The translations under genes and the position numbers were made by a program. DNA of 28,393 nucleotides from NCBI GenBank assembly GCA_951800675.1, contig CATOKC010000032.1, positions 1 through 28,393 on the forward strand, written 5' to 3'. Every line of letters starts with the position of its first letter. The first letter of the stretch is position 1. This DNA is from an uncultured Oscillibacter sp. (GTDB lineage: Bacteria; Bacillota_A; Clostridia; Oscillospirales; Oscillospiraceae). Shown piece after piece: positions 9,384 to 18,034 of this stretch. The notes beneath the pieces were generated by a model. That model had not been told where the DNA came from, did no database searches, and saw only the letters and a list, made by a program, of their open reading frames with translations.

Positions 9384-11170
9384 TTGCCTTCCTCCTTTTG
9401 CTGATCGTTCGGCTTGATGCCGGGGCCGGAAACAGGATCGCTATTGTACTGCGAGAATGACTCGGGCAGATAAAATACGGAGCAGGCGCCGCCGTTCGGC
9501 AAATTGTAAAAAGCGGTTTTGTGCTGCTTTTTATATAGTATTTCAATTCTCCGGCACAGGTTTTGAATGCCCACATGGAACTGAGCGAACACGCCGTCCA
9601 TTGGCTGAAGCTGCTGCAGCGCTTCTTCGCTGTAACCAACACCGTTGTCTGACAGCCGGATACGGACAAATCTCTGCCCTTCCAACTCCAACCAATCGAT
9701 TCGGATAAAAAAGTGTAGGATTTTATTACTCTGAGGATTATGCTTGTGAAAATTTTCTACAAAGGTTTGGATCAGAACCGGCGGAATAGGGTAGTCCATC
9801 AGCTGCGGATCGACACTTTTGGACAGGAGAATATGATCGCTTCGCTCCAAATCAATAATTTCAAAATAGTCGTCCACCTCAGCCAGTTCCGCGCGGACCG
9901 GCACGAAAGTCAGACTGTCATGAAATACATAGCGGATATGATTGGAAAAGCGTGTGATGATCCGCAGAGTTTTTTCCTGATCTCCCAGCATTGTCAGGTT
10001 ATATAGGCTCTTCAAGCAATTGAGCAGGAAGTGCGACCGCGTTTGAAGCTGGTAATATTGCAGCATGGCGTGTTCCTTTTGGGATTCCTGCCGCATTTTT
10101 TCGGTTTCCAGTTTGACCTTCTGCTCAACCAGAACTTCCAAAGCATCCTGGATCTCGGCAATTTCCTGGATGTTCTCCGGAACTTTCTGAATGGAGACGG
10201 CCCCTTCTGCGATTTGCTGCGAAATTTCTTTGATTTTGTTCATGGGATAGATCAAAATTTTCTTTGCGTAAAAGTAAATTCCGAAAAACGTCAGGCAGAC
10301 CACAAGGAATGCCAGTATCAGCAGGTCAATAAAGATCCACCAGTTTCCCCACATGCTGTCAATAGAAATGATCCCGCAAAGTCCAAGGCGGGATTTTTCA
10401 TCAAACCTTGTTTGCAGAATATAGCCGACTCCATTGACATGAAGATAAGCGTTGTTAGCGCTGAGCATTTGTTCCAAGGAAATGTTGTGGCTTTGCACAT
10501 AGGATTCGTTTGTAAGGATCTGATCCGATGTCAGGAAGGAGTAAGTGATAGAAGACTCGCCGTTGCTTTCAAAAGTGTTGGAATAGGCAGTTACATCTAC
10601 CATGGCGCAGATGTAGATGTTTCGGAACCGTCTGGCCTGCATCAAAATGACGGACTTGTCCGGCGTATTGGTGACCATCACCTGCCAGCCGATCATTTCC
10701 AGGTTTGTCTGCCCGTCCCAGAAGCCGCGGACCTGGTCCATTACCTGTATGGTCTGTTTTTTCAGCAAGCCGCCCAGAAAGTTGTCTCCGATGTAGTAGT
10801 ATTTTTCATCTACCCGGTCATCGAAAACCATGATCCCGGTATTCGATGTAATGCGGCTGCGGACCATGAGACGCACGTTGTACCACGCCAGTAAGGCCTG
10901 TTCTTCCGTGACGGCCTCCGGGTCCAGAGCAAGGACGTGAAACCCGGAATCCTGATAATAGATGTTATTGCAAAATTGCTCAAGATCCTCCATTGTATAT
11001 GTCATACCGGAGAAATAAACATCCATTGCCGCATCATTGCAAAATACCAGCTCCTGCTGGGTGGAGTAGAGCGCATAGCCTCCGCAGACCAGCAGGCATA
11101 CCAGAGTGACAGCGATCATAGCTGCAAACATCCGGAGCATAACTCGTTTGCCTGAATAGCGTTTTGTCAT
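9380..11170 (-). CDS. Sensor histidine kinase, YesM-like (HisKA_7TM-less, His_kinase family)
   Basis: Membrane sensor kinase of 596 residues paired with the following regulator. One transmembrane helix lies at ~13-35 and a second at ~276-300, enclosing an extracellular sensor region of about 240 residues. A HAMP-like linker and coiled coil follow (~303-370). The phosphoacceptor is His380, in a motif that departs from the usual PHFLYN form (RSHFLLN). The ATPase domain has the N-box VENFHKHN (471-478) and G-box DNGVGYSEE (508-516). The ATG at 11170 has GGAAGGAGA upstream. It lies 43 bases after the deacetylase gene and probably shares its promoter. The extracellular region probably detects the ligand that controls the cluster; what that is cannot be told. 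Confidence 0.92.
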   Translation of the reverse strand: MTKRYSGKRVMLRMFAAMIAVTLVCLLVCGGYALYSTQQELVFCNDAAMDVYFSGMTYTMEDLEQFCNNIYYQDSGFHVLALDPEAVTEEQALLAWYNVRLMVRSRITSNTGIMVFDDRVDEKYYYIGDNFLGGLLKKQTIQVMDQVRGFWDGQTNLEMIGWQVMVTNTPDKSVILMQARRFRNIYICAMVDVTAYSNTFESNGESSITYSFLTSDQILTNESYVQSHNISLEQMLSANNAYLHVNGVGYILQTRFDEKSRLGLCGIISIDSMWGNWWIFIDLLILAFLVVCLTFFGIYFYAKKILIYPMNKIKEISQQIAEGAVSIQKVPENIQEIAEIQDALEVLVEQKVKLETEKMRQESQKEHAMLQYYQLQTRSHFLLNCLKSLYNLTMLGDQEKTLRIITRFSNHIRYVFHDSLTFVPVRAELAEVDDYFEIIDLERSDHILLSKSVDPQLMDYPIPPVLIQTFVENFHKHNPQSNKILHFFIRIDWLELEGQRFVRIRLSDNGVGYSEEALQQLQPMDGVFAQFHVGIQNLCRRIEILYKKQHKTAFYNLPNGGACSVFYLPESFSQYNSDPVSGPGIKPNDQQKEEGK

Positions 11171-11213
11171 GACGTCTCCTTCCCGCGTCGGGAACTCTGC
11201 GCAGCACAGTGGT

Positions 11214-12077
11214 TTACAGGGGCGTTTCTCCGATCCGGGTCACCGCTCCCGCTTTCAGAAGAACAGTTTGGGTCATGGAGGTGCGGATGGTAACATCCGC
11301 CGCGCTGGGGTTATAGATCGCAGAGCCATCCACGGAATAGATGAGGCGGCGGTAGGCAGTAACATAGTCCAAAATTTCTCCGTTTGTTGCGAACCAAATT
11401 TGATCCTTATGGAGCGCCAGAAAATCTGCCAGTGTTTCTATGACCTGCCAGTTGTGGTCGGAATCAAATTCGTAGGCATGACCCCATACGTAGAACAGCA
11501 TCGGGAAGAATGGCATCCCATCCAAAAATTCCTGGGCCAGATCCATGAGTTTGGGGTCATTATGGTGACAAGTGGGATCCCACTCCAGAAAGTTTTCCGG
11601 AATAGAGAACTGTCTGGTGGATCGGATGGTCCTGGCTCCCTGATACCCTGCCAGACGCAGGAGTTCCATGACCGCATGATCATATACGCCGAAAGGATAG
11701 GCAAACATCTTAAGGGGCTTCCTGGAAAGCTGCTCCAAACGGCGCTTGTCTTCCATAATTTCATAGGCGGCCAAAGGGCTTCCGATGGTATCCAATGAGG
11801 AATGATAGAGACCGTGACCAGCAATTTCGTGTCCAGAATACAACTGTACTACTTCTTCGGACTTGACCTTGGAAATATCCAGATCAGGCTTGCCAGGGAA
11901 ACCGCCTATGTCTGGGTGCCCAAGGAGGCCGGAGCTCAGGTTAAAAGAACATTTGATGCCCCGTTCCCGAAGAAGCGGAGAAAGACGGCGGTCCTGTACC
12001 ACGCCGTCGTCATAGCTGAAGGTGCAGGCCTTGCTTTTTCCGCCGGGAAATACCAGCGAGTCAAATCGTTTTCCCAT
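11214..12077 (-). CDS. NodB-type polysaccharide deacetylase (CE4-like), cytoplasmic
   Basis: A 287-residue metal-dependent deacetylase fold. Visible motifs are FSYDDG (Asp23, Asp24), the equivalent of the family's TFDDG, and HGLYH (His88, His92) for metal binding; FAYPFG resembles the RxPYG motif 3 segment. There is no signal peptide or membrane helix, unlike peptidoglycan deacetylases, so it probably acts inside the cell, perhaps removing N- or O-acetyl groups from a small substrate. Of two ATG codons (12083 and 12077), the second is preferred: AGGAG lies about 8 bases before it but only 1 base before the first. It is the first gene after a strong promoter (12154-12181) and leads into the kinase-regulator pair, so it is tied to the sensing unit. 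Confidence 0.88.
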   Translation of the reverse strand: MGKRFDSLVFPGGKSKACTFSYDDGVVQDRRLSPLLRERGIKCSFNLSSGLLGHPDIGGFPGKPDLDISKVKSEEVVQLYSGHEIAGHGLYHSSLDTIGSPLAAYEIMEDKRRLEQLSRKPLKMFAYPFGVYDHAVMELLRLAGYQGARTIRSTRQFSIPENFLEWDPTCHHNDPKLMDLAQEFLDGMPFFPMLFYVWGHAYEFDSDHNWQVIETLADFLALHKDQIWFATNGEILDYVTAYRRLIYSVDGSAIYNPSAADVTIRTSMTQTVLLKAGAVTRIGETPL

Positions 12078-12153
12078 TAACATTCTCCTTTATCTTTTGT
12101 TTATTCAAAGATTTTTTCGTGAAGCTGGTCATCGGCCGGTCAAAGATACCTTC

Positions 12154-12181
12154 ATTATATCACACTACCGCAAGATGTCAT
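12154..12181 (-). promoter_or_regulatory. Strong promoter for deacetylase - kinase - regulator operon
   Basis: On the minus strand: -35 ATGACA (12176-12181, 5 of 6), a 16-base spacer, and a perfect -10 TATAAT (12154-12159) preceded by TGA, an extended -10. It lies in the 169-base gap after the SGNH hydrolase gene, about 75 bases before the deacetylase start. I see no convincing terminator in that gap, so read-through from the esterase array remains possible. Confidence 0.75.
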
Positions 12182-12246
12182 GAAAAAGCGAAAGAGATTT
12201 TTATGACGGATCACATGAAGCGGCAACGGGTGTCCGCAGCTTGTTC

Positions 12247-13431
12247 TTATGTATCAAAAAGCGTGTGCATCAGCGCCTGGGCCATGCGCCTGCCGCCATG
12301 CCAATTAGGATGCACGCCGTCACCCAAATGCAGTCCTTCCTGCATAATATGGGGATCCATAGGGTCTCGGAGTACGGCATCCACATCCACGACCCCTTCC
12401 GCAATATGAGATTGGAGCAGCAATGTATTTAAGCCGCAGCGGAGCTTTTCCGCCGCGGCTCGCCAGCTGCCGGCGAAGGCGCCAAAGGGAGAAATGGTTG
12501 AAAGATAGACCTTGCTGCCCTGAGCGTGGGCTTGTCTGACAATATCGGCCAGCGCGTCAAAAATATCCTGACAGCTTGGAACATTCGGTTCAGAGAAGCA
12601 CAGGCTGTGGGAACAGTCGTTTACGCCCTCCATCACAAATACAATATCCGGGTTGGCTCCGTCATAGACATCCGCATAAAACCGGTCCTTGCCTGCAATG
12701 CCGAACTGATGTCCCCCGCCCGGGAAACCTTCGCATTTTGGAAATGACTTCTGAACACGGTTTCCGGCGATCCCTGCATTCATCACAGCGTATTGGCCGG
12801 GAAAGCGGGCATAGAGCTGCTCCAGAAAGGGGTCCATAAAGTAAGACATATGGGTAATAGAGTCGCCAAACAGAGCGATCAGTTTCACATCGTCCGCGGC
12901 CAAAACTGAAATTTCACACAAGCCTGCCGCAAACTGAGGAGGATACGGATCGTTGGCTAGAGACGGTACCAGCTGGGACTTGACGGTAAATCCAAGGCCA
13001 TTGGTTTTGTAGAAATTTCCGGTCTGATGAACGCTTTGCCAGCCGATGCCGGCCACGGTGGTGCAGACGCACCGTAAAACGGTTTTTTCTCCAAAATACA
13101 GATACACAAGGAAGTCATCCTGGGGAGTGACGGTCATGGATATCTCATCCGAGTATGGCCGGGAGCCGGCGGGCACAACGATCTTTTCCTGACCGCCCAT
13201 GGTGACTGCGACCCGTGAAGAGACTGCACCCGTGACCCGGTTATGCAGGGCAACTGCCGCATGGTCAATGACCATTGGCACAGTATTGTAGAGATTATTG
13301 AACCGCAGGCGGAGCTTTTCACCTCCAATGTTGTTGGTAAATACACATGTTTGCGTGATGTTTTCTAATACGCCGAGGTCATGGTTGTAGTTGACCGGCA
13401 CATAGCGCCAGGAGGGGATCCATTTTGCCAT
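12247..13431 (-). CDS. SGNH/GDSL hydrolase with N-terminal beta-sandwich domain
   Basis: A 394-residue esterase. Residues ~1-175 form a beta-rich domain of the kind that precedes the catalytic part in many SGNH carbohydrate esterases (GGEKLRLRFNNLYNTVPMVI). The catalytic part follows, with the nucleophile block FGDSIT (Ser191), the oxyanion blocks NAGIAGNRV and GVND, and the Asp371-x-x-His374 pair in DGVHPN, so the triad looks complete. No signal peptide is visible. The ATG at 13431 is chosen because GGAAAGGA lies upstream and the domain starts there; the 47 upstream in-frame codons overlap the carboxylesterase gene. It starts 5 bases after that gene's stop. The likely role is removal of acetyl or other acyl groups from a sugar-like substrate. 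Confidence 0.9.
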   Translation of the reverse strand: MAKWIPSWRYVPVNYNHDLGVLENITQTCVFTNNIGGEKLRLRFNNLYNTVPMVIDHAAVALHNRVTGAVSSRVAVTMGGQEKIVVPAGSRPYSDEISMTVTPQDDFLVYLYFGEKTVLRCVCTTVAGIGWQSVHQTGNFYKTNGLGFTVKSQLVPSLANDPYPPQFAAGLCEISVLAADDVKLIALFGDSITHMSYFMDPFLEQLYARFPGQYAVMNAGIAGNRVQKSFPKCEGFPGGGHQFGIAGKDRFYADVYDGANPDIVFVMEGVNDCSHSLCFSEPNVPSCQDIFDALADIVRQAHAQGSKVYLSTISPFGAFAGSWRAAAEKLRCGLNTLLLQSHIAEGVVDVDAVLRDPMDPHIMQEGLHLGDGVHPNWHGGRRMAQALMHTLFDT

Positions 13432-13436
13432 TGTGC

Positions 13437-15032
13437 TTATTCCTTTCCTTCTTTGGGTGTGAATCGGGGCAGGCAGCGAATGCCCACAGCGTAGCTGCTG
13501 CGCATAAGCTTCTCCATAAAGTAGTGGTATTTCTCCATCTGATCCGATGGAAGCATATGGGTTTGATTGCACAGAAGATCAACATCAAAATCACTGCGGT
13601 AAGTTTTCCACTCCGGGCGGCTGCCTCCGTTGGGATCGCCTGTGGCGGCATAGCTGCGCCAGTAGCCTTGGATCAGCTCCATAAACGCATAGTCTTCCTT
13701 TTGCCAGATATATTCAAAAAAGGGACTGCGCTCTCCTCTGTCCACGGTGCCGAAGACATAAGGCATTTCGCCGCAATGGGGACAGCCTTCTGCATGTCCG
13801 CGCGGGGTTTCATTTTCCTTGGACATGAGCCATACATAGGCCCTGTGCCCATAGTCGCGGCACTTCTGGGCCAGCCGGATGGACCCCATCAGCATGATAT
13901 CGGAGGCAATGGTGCTTACCTGTTTAGCGGCTTGACTCCCGGTGCTGGCGGGATACCAGCGGCGCATATTTTCCAGATTTTCCGGAAATTCCTCTGCCAG
14001 CCATTGTTGATACGCTTCCGTGGTAAAGGAGGCGGCATCGACACACGGGAATTCCTGGGCGCAGGAGCCGATCATCACATCGAAATCATTAAATTCCCCG
14101 TTATCTATCATCTCTTCGTATGGTTTTGGCAGAAAAGCGCCGTCAACGCAGAAGGAAAAAGCATGAGGCATACCACCGTTTTCACTAGCAAACTCCTCAT
14201 ACAGGTCAAATAGCTCCCAGGCATCCTTCTGCCGAAGCTGCGCGATACTTTGACAGCCTGCGCGCCTCATAAATTCGATGCCCCGCTGCTCCATGACGGC
14301 CATAGGCTGGGGCTTCATGAATCCCCAATATACCGGTCCGCTCTCAATGGATACCCGCTGGATCAAGCCCTTCATCAACGGAGAGGCGTGGAGCGCGCCG
14401 GTGCCCGCCGCGCCGCCGGACTGTCCGGCTACGGTAATTCGTTCCGGGTCTCCGCCAAACTGAGAAATATTTTCTTTTACCCAACGGCAGGCCTGACGCA
14501 TGTCGAACAGGGCATAGTTGCCGCAGCTTCCGCCGCCCTCTTCTGTCAGCTCCGGATGGGCGAAGAAGCCGAAAAGATTCAGCCGGTAGTTGATCGTAAC
14601 AACGATCACATCCCGACGGCCTGCAAAGCCGGTACCATCACATACGATCTCACATCCGCTTCCTGCAACCATGCCGCCGCCGTGTACCCAGAGAAATACC
14701 GGGAGTCTATCAGAGGGGGCTTTTGCGGGAGTCCAGATATTTAAGTACAGGCAGTCTTCTTCGTACTGGGATGGAGCCAGCGCCTGCGGCACACCGTGGG
14801 TATTGGCAGGCAGATCCGGCAGATCCATCACGTGCTGGATCGCGGCCGCGGAATATTGCGTTGCCCTGCGGATACCACGCCAGCTGGCTGGCTCCTGCGG
14901 ACGGCAAAAGCGCAGCGCTCCCACAGGAGGCGCGGCGTAAGGGATGCCTTTGAATATCTTCAGATCGTGCTCGGTATAGCCCTGGAGCCATCCCTGGCGC
15001 ACACGGACCAATGCTTTTTCAAAATCGCTCAT
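13437..15032 (-). CDS. Type B carboxylesterase
   Basis: A 531-residue serine esterase of the carboxylesterase/cholinesterase family. It shows FKGIPYAAPPVGALRF at the start, the EDCLYLNIWTP block, the oxyanion WVHGGG (residues ~115-120), the nucleophile elbow GQSGGA (Ser205), an acid in the GSCAQEF region (Glu327), and the histidine block HCGEMPYVFG (His419). The triad looks intact. There is no signal peptide, so it is probably cytoplasmic. AGGAGG lies ahead of the ATG at 15032. Enzymes of this family accept many small acyl esters, so the sequence does not fix the substrate. Its neighbours are the MATE exporter upstream and the SGNH hydrolase downstream, all on the same strand with short gaps. 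Confidence 0.93.
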   Translation of the reverse strand: MSDFEKALVRVRQGWLQGYTEHDLKIFKGIPYAAPPVGALRFCRPQEPASWRGIRRATQYSAAAIQHVMDLPDLPANTHGVPQALAPSQYEEDCLYLNIWTPAKAPSDRLPVFLWVHGGGMVAGSGCEIVCDGTGFAGRRDVIVVTINYRLNLFGFFAHPELTEEGGGSCGNYALFDMRQACRWVKENISQFGGDPERITVAGQSGGAAGTGALHASPLMKGLIQRVSIESGPVYWGFMKPQPMAVMEQRGIEFMRRAGCQSIAQLRQKDAWELFDLYEEFASENGGMPHAFSFCVDGAFLPKPYEEMIDNGEFNDFDVMIGSCAQEFPCVDAASFTTEAYQQWLAEEFPENLENMRRWYPASTGSQAAKQVSTIASDIMLMGSIRLAQKCRDYGHRAYVWLMSKENETPRGHAEGCPHCGEMPYVFGTVDRGERSPFFEYIWQKEDYAFMELIQGYWRSYAATGDPNGGSRPEWKTYRSDFDVDLLCNQTHMLPSDQMEKYHYFMEKLMRSSYAVGIRCLPRFTPKEGKE

Positions 15033-15092
15033 GAGATTCCTCCTGTTCAGCGCTGCGTATCATTTTTATAAACTTTCATCAAACTGATCAGA

Positions 15093-16463
15093 CTAGCGGG
15101 ACTGTCCCGGCTGCTTCTTCTCAAAGGCGGCAACGGCTCGATTCCAACCGCCGCCGTAGAAATATACTGCAATTGCAGCCATTCGTAAGAACGCCGCGAT
15201 CAGCAATGCGTAGAAAATTCCGTGATAGTCATTGGCCTTTACCCCCAGGTAATAGGCCAATGGAATGCGGGAAAATGCACCAAACTGGGCAGTGATCATT
15301 GGAACCACCGCTTTACCCGCGCCTCGCATGGTATTGACCAGGCATCTGTCCACGCCAAAAAACAAACACATGAAGGACATAATGAAAAGTCCCTCCGAGG
15401 CATATCCGATGACCTCTTGGTCTGTAGAAAATAGTTTTGGGAACTGTCCGCGCAGTGCTAACAGAAGAATACACAAACCAGCACCCACTCCGGTCAGGAA
15501 GAGAATACATGTATTTGTGCCCTTTCGGATGCGTTCCAGACGCAGCTGCCCCATATTCTGAGCCACAAAAGTACACAACGCAGTGGACAGCGCCATAATC
15601 GGGATGTTGACCAGATCGTCTACTTTGGTCACGATGCTGTTGGCGGCGATGAACGATGCTCCAAAGAAGTTGACGGAGGATTGGACGAACAGGGCCGCAA
15701 TGGTGTTGCCCACATTTTGAATGGCAGCCGGCAGTCGGATGGAGAGGATCCGCCGCGTTTCTTCCGGGTCCGGGCGAAGCTGATGAAGGGACAGCGATAT
15801 ACCGTAACCGCCTCGATTTAGACGGAAGACCACGCCTATGCCGGATACCAACTGTGAAATACCCGTGGCAACAGCAACGCCGGTCACGCCTAAATGAAAT
15901 ACCAGTACGGCCGTCAGGTCCAGAGCAACGTTCAAAATTGAGCAGCCCAGCAGAAATAAAAAGGGCCAGGTGCTGTCCCCCATACCCTGCAAGACGCCGC
16001 TGCCCATTTGGTACACCATGTTTCCGGTGGTGCAGACGAAAATCACAATGAGGTAGTAAAAGGTATCGTTCAGAATTCTTTCCGGTGTACCAAGCATTTT
16101 CAGCAGCGGCCTGCACACGATCAGCCCGAAAACTGTCAGACAGACGGACCCGGCCAGGGTCAAAAAGGCAACGGTCCCAACCGCCCTTTGCAGGGCCTGC
16201 CTGTTTCCGGCGCCAAACCGCTGGGCGACCACTACGCTGGTACCGGAAGACATCCCGACAAAGAACAGCATAATAATGCTCATAACAGGCGCTCCGGCAG
16301 ACACAGCCGCCAGTGCGTCCTTACTCACAAAATGTCCCACGATCATGGAGTCCGCCACATTATATAGCTGGTTCACAACTGTGCCGAGAAAAATGGGCAT
16401 AGCGAAGGTCAAAAGTCTGGAGAAAATGGGGCCCTCTGTCAGGTCAACTCGACTTCTTGCCAT
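15093..16463 (-). CDS. MATE family multidrug/metabolite exporter
   Basis: A 456-residue membrane protein with about 12 helices in two homologous halves. It begins with LTEGPIFSRLLTFAMPIFLG and LYNVADSMIVGHF, which are typical MATE openings, and has the second-half counterpart near ANSIVTKVDDLVN. It should export organic compounds by cation antiport. Its ATG directly follows the TAA stop of the preceding large hydrolase (TAAATG), so the two are translationally linked. It is the only obvious transporter in the esterase array, which suggests export of a hydrolysis product or of a toxic acyl compound rather than nutrient import. That role is inference. Confidence 0.93.
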   Translation of the reverse strand: MARSRVDLTEGPIFSRLLTFAMPIFLGTVVNQLYNVADSMIVGHFVSKDALAAVSAGAPVMSIIMLFFVGMSSGTSVVVAQRFGAGNRQALQRAVGTVAFLTLAGSVCLTVFGLIVCRPLLKMLGTPERILNDTFYYLIVIFVCTTGNMVYQMGSGVLQGMGDSTWPFLFLLGCSILNVALDLTAVLVFHLGVTGVAVATGISQLVSGIGVVFRLNRGGYGISLSLHQLRPDPEETRRILSIRLPAAIQNVGNTIAALFVQSSVNFFGASFIAANSIVTKVDDLVNIPIMALSTALCTFVAQNMGQLRLERIRKGTNTCILFLTGVGAGLCILLLALRGQFPKLFSTDQEVIGYASEGLFIMSFMCLFFGVDRCLVNTMRGAGKAVVPMITAQFGAFSRIPLAYYLGVKANDYHGIFYALLIAAFLRMAAIAVYFYGGGWNRAVAAFEKKQPGQSR

Positions 16464-17921
16464 TTATTTCAGTTCATCCTTAATCAATTGAGCCATGAAG
16501 GCAGACAGCTCCGCAAAATGATCCGTGACATACACCACATCGTTACAGATGGATACGTTCAGGTCGAACAAAAAACGGCAGAACCACTCGATACTGACCA
16601 GCAGCTCTCCGTCACGGTGGAGCGTCTCACAGTACATGGCGTACAAGTTATCATCTACCAGACAGCCGATGACGCCTCTGGAAAATTTGGCAACTCTCCC
16701 GTCAGAAAGTTTGACAGAAGCTTCCAGCCCTGCCTCATCAACGGTATATTCCGCGCCGAATACGTGGGCCAAGAACCGCAGGCTGACACACAGATATTCG
16801 CCCCGCACCATTTGACCGCCCTCCAGGCCATGATATTTCAGCTTTTGCCATAGGACGGGAGCGGTGGGCATCTGGACGACCTCGTTGTGGAGCCAGGCGC
16901 TGCGGCATCCATGGGTCAAAGACAGAGAGAATTTGTCACCCGCCGGTTTCCAAATGGGACCGTCCTTTACCAGGGTGCCGTCCGGTTCCCGATGTACGCC
17001 GGAGAACATGTAATTCCAGCAGTAAAAGGCTTCGTCCAGTGCCTGTCCGTGATCCCGGTTTTTGATATCCAGATAGACCATGTCGGCTCCGTCCCCGGTA
17101 TAGAAAGCAAAATTGTCCTCGCCGACAATTCGGATCCGCGGCCTGCCGTGAATACCGTTGACCTTGGTCCAGTAGTTCCGGCCGGTCCGCTGGGCGGCGT
17201 CCTCATCTCCCATGGGGCCGTCCATTCCGTTCTTTTCCGGGTGAGAGATCCAAGTGGGGACGGGGCCGCCCCAGTTGCGGATCGAACCATCGGCAGTGTA
17301 CAGCTGGGAAGCGAAAGCGGAGGAGCCAGAGCCTGCCGCGCCAGCCAAAATGTCTCCATAATACCGCGCAAACTGGTCGGTCATCATATGTCCCATGGAC
17401 ATGCCCTGCATGTAGATACGTCCGGCATCGATATTGTACTTCTCCTGCATCTGACCGATCAAAGCCCGCACAAAGTTCAGGTCATGATTGTCATGAAAAT
17501 CATCAGGGTCCATCGGGATGGGCAGGACCAAACTGGGGTTTGCGCGAACCTTGTCCGCCATACCTTGGATGGTCCACATCATCAGAGAGTGGGCGTTCGG
17601 GAATACACAGATGAAGCCCTCTTTCTCCGCCAGCATCGTCCAGGAGCTGTAGACAGCCTGGGCCCAGCCGTTCATCTGTCCGCCGTGGTTGCTGACAACC
17701 AGGGGGACTTTTTTGCTTCCGTCATAGCTTTCCGGCACATATTCATACCAGGTATCCGTCAGGCCGTCCGCCAGAACGCCCGTGTATTCCTGGAGCCTTG
17801 CGGGATAGACCTGGGAGTTGTTGCCGTTTTCGTTGACCGTCATGTCGGTGCCCTTGATACCCACGGGGACGTAGTCCCGGTTGGCGTCGTTAGGGCTTCC
17901 TGCAATTAACCTTAGACCCAT
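16464..17921 (-). CDS. Large alpha/beta hydrolase (PHB depolymerase/feruloyl esterase-like) with C-terminal CuAO_N1-like domain, paralog 1
   Basis: A 485-residue protein and one of four paralogs in the window. The N-terminal ~310 residues are an alpha/beta hydrolase of the PHB-depolymerase-like esterase group: HGG oxyanion region (~79-81), nucleophile elbow GMSMG with Ser175, and the histidine block NRDHGQ with His291. The last ~125 residues (~360-475) resemble the copper-amine-oxidase N-like fold, with two half-repeats (VSLRFLAHVFGAEY and LLVSIEWFCRFL...VVYVTDH). The N-terminus carries a shared NENGNNS block. No signal peptide is visible. The ATG at 17921 is chosen for GAGAGGAAA upstream; 12 more in-frame codons precede it. 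It follows a 113-base gap after the DUF624 gene and is joined to the MATE gene. The substrate is unknown. Confidence 0.88.
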   Translation of the reverse strand: MGLRLIAGSPNDANRDYVPVGIKGTDMTVNENGNNSQVYPARLQEYTGVLADGLTDTWYEYVPESYDGSKKVPLVVSNHGGQMNGWAQAVYSSWTMLAEKEGFICVFPNAHSLMMWTIQGMADKVRANPSLVLPIPMDPDDFHDNHDLNFVRALIGQMQEKYNIDAGRIYMQGMSMGHMMTDQFARYYGDILAGAAGSGSSAFASQLYTADGSIRNWGGPVPTWISHPEKNGMDGPMGDEDAAQRTGRNYWTKVNGIHGRPRIRIVGEDNFAFYTGDGADMVYLDIKNRDHGQALDEAFYCWNYMFSGVHREPDGTLVKDGPIWKPAGDKFSLSLTHGCRSAWLHNEVVQMPTAPVLWQKLKYHGLEGGQMVRGEYLCVSLRFLAHVFGAEYTVDEAGLEASVKLSDGRVAKFSRGVIGCLVDDNLYAMYCETLHRDGELLVSIEWFCRFLFDLNVSICNDVVYVTDHFAELSAFMAQLIKDELK

Positions 17922-18034
17922 ATTTGTTTCCTCTCTAAAATAAATTAGGTGATACACCCCAAATCAACATGGTGATGCTTGCATGATTTCATTTCCACAT
18001 CTGCGGATCTTACGCTCAACAGCTAAAACATGCC

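Noticed and set aside
11180..11194. Short inverted repeat TTCCC-5 bases-GGGAA before the kinase start
   Set aside because: Arms of only 5 bp, no T-run, and partial overlap with the ribosome binding site; it could be chance.
12078..12083. Upstream ATG (12083) as start of the deacetylase
   Set aside because: The AGGAG site is only 1 base from this ATG but well spaced from the ATG at 12077.
17922..18034. Possible promoter in the 113-base gap before large hydrolase paralog 1 (TTGATT, 17 bases, TTTATT)
   Set aside because: The -10 matches only 4 of 6 and there is no extended -10; too weak to report as a feature. Nothing else is visible in the gap.
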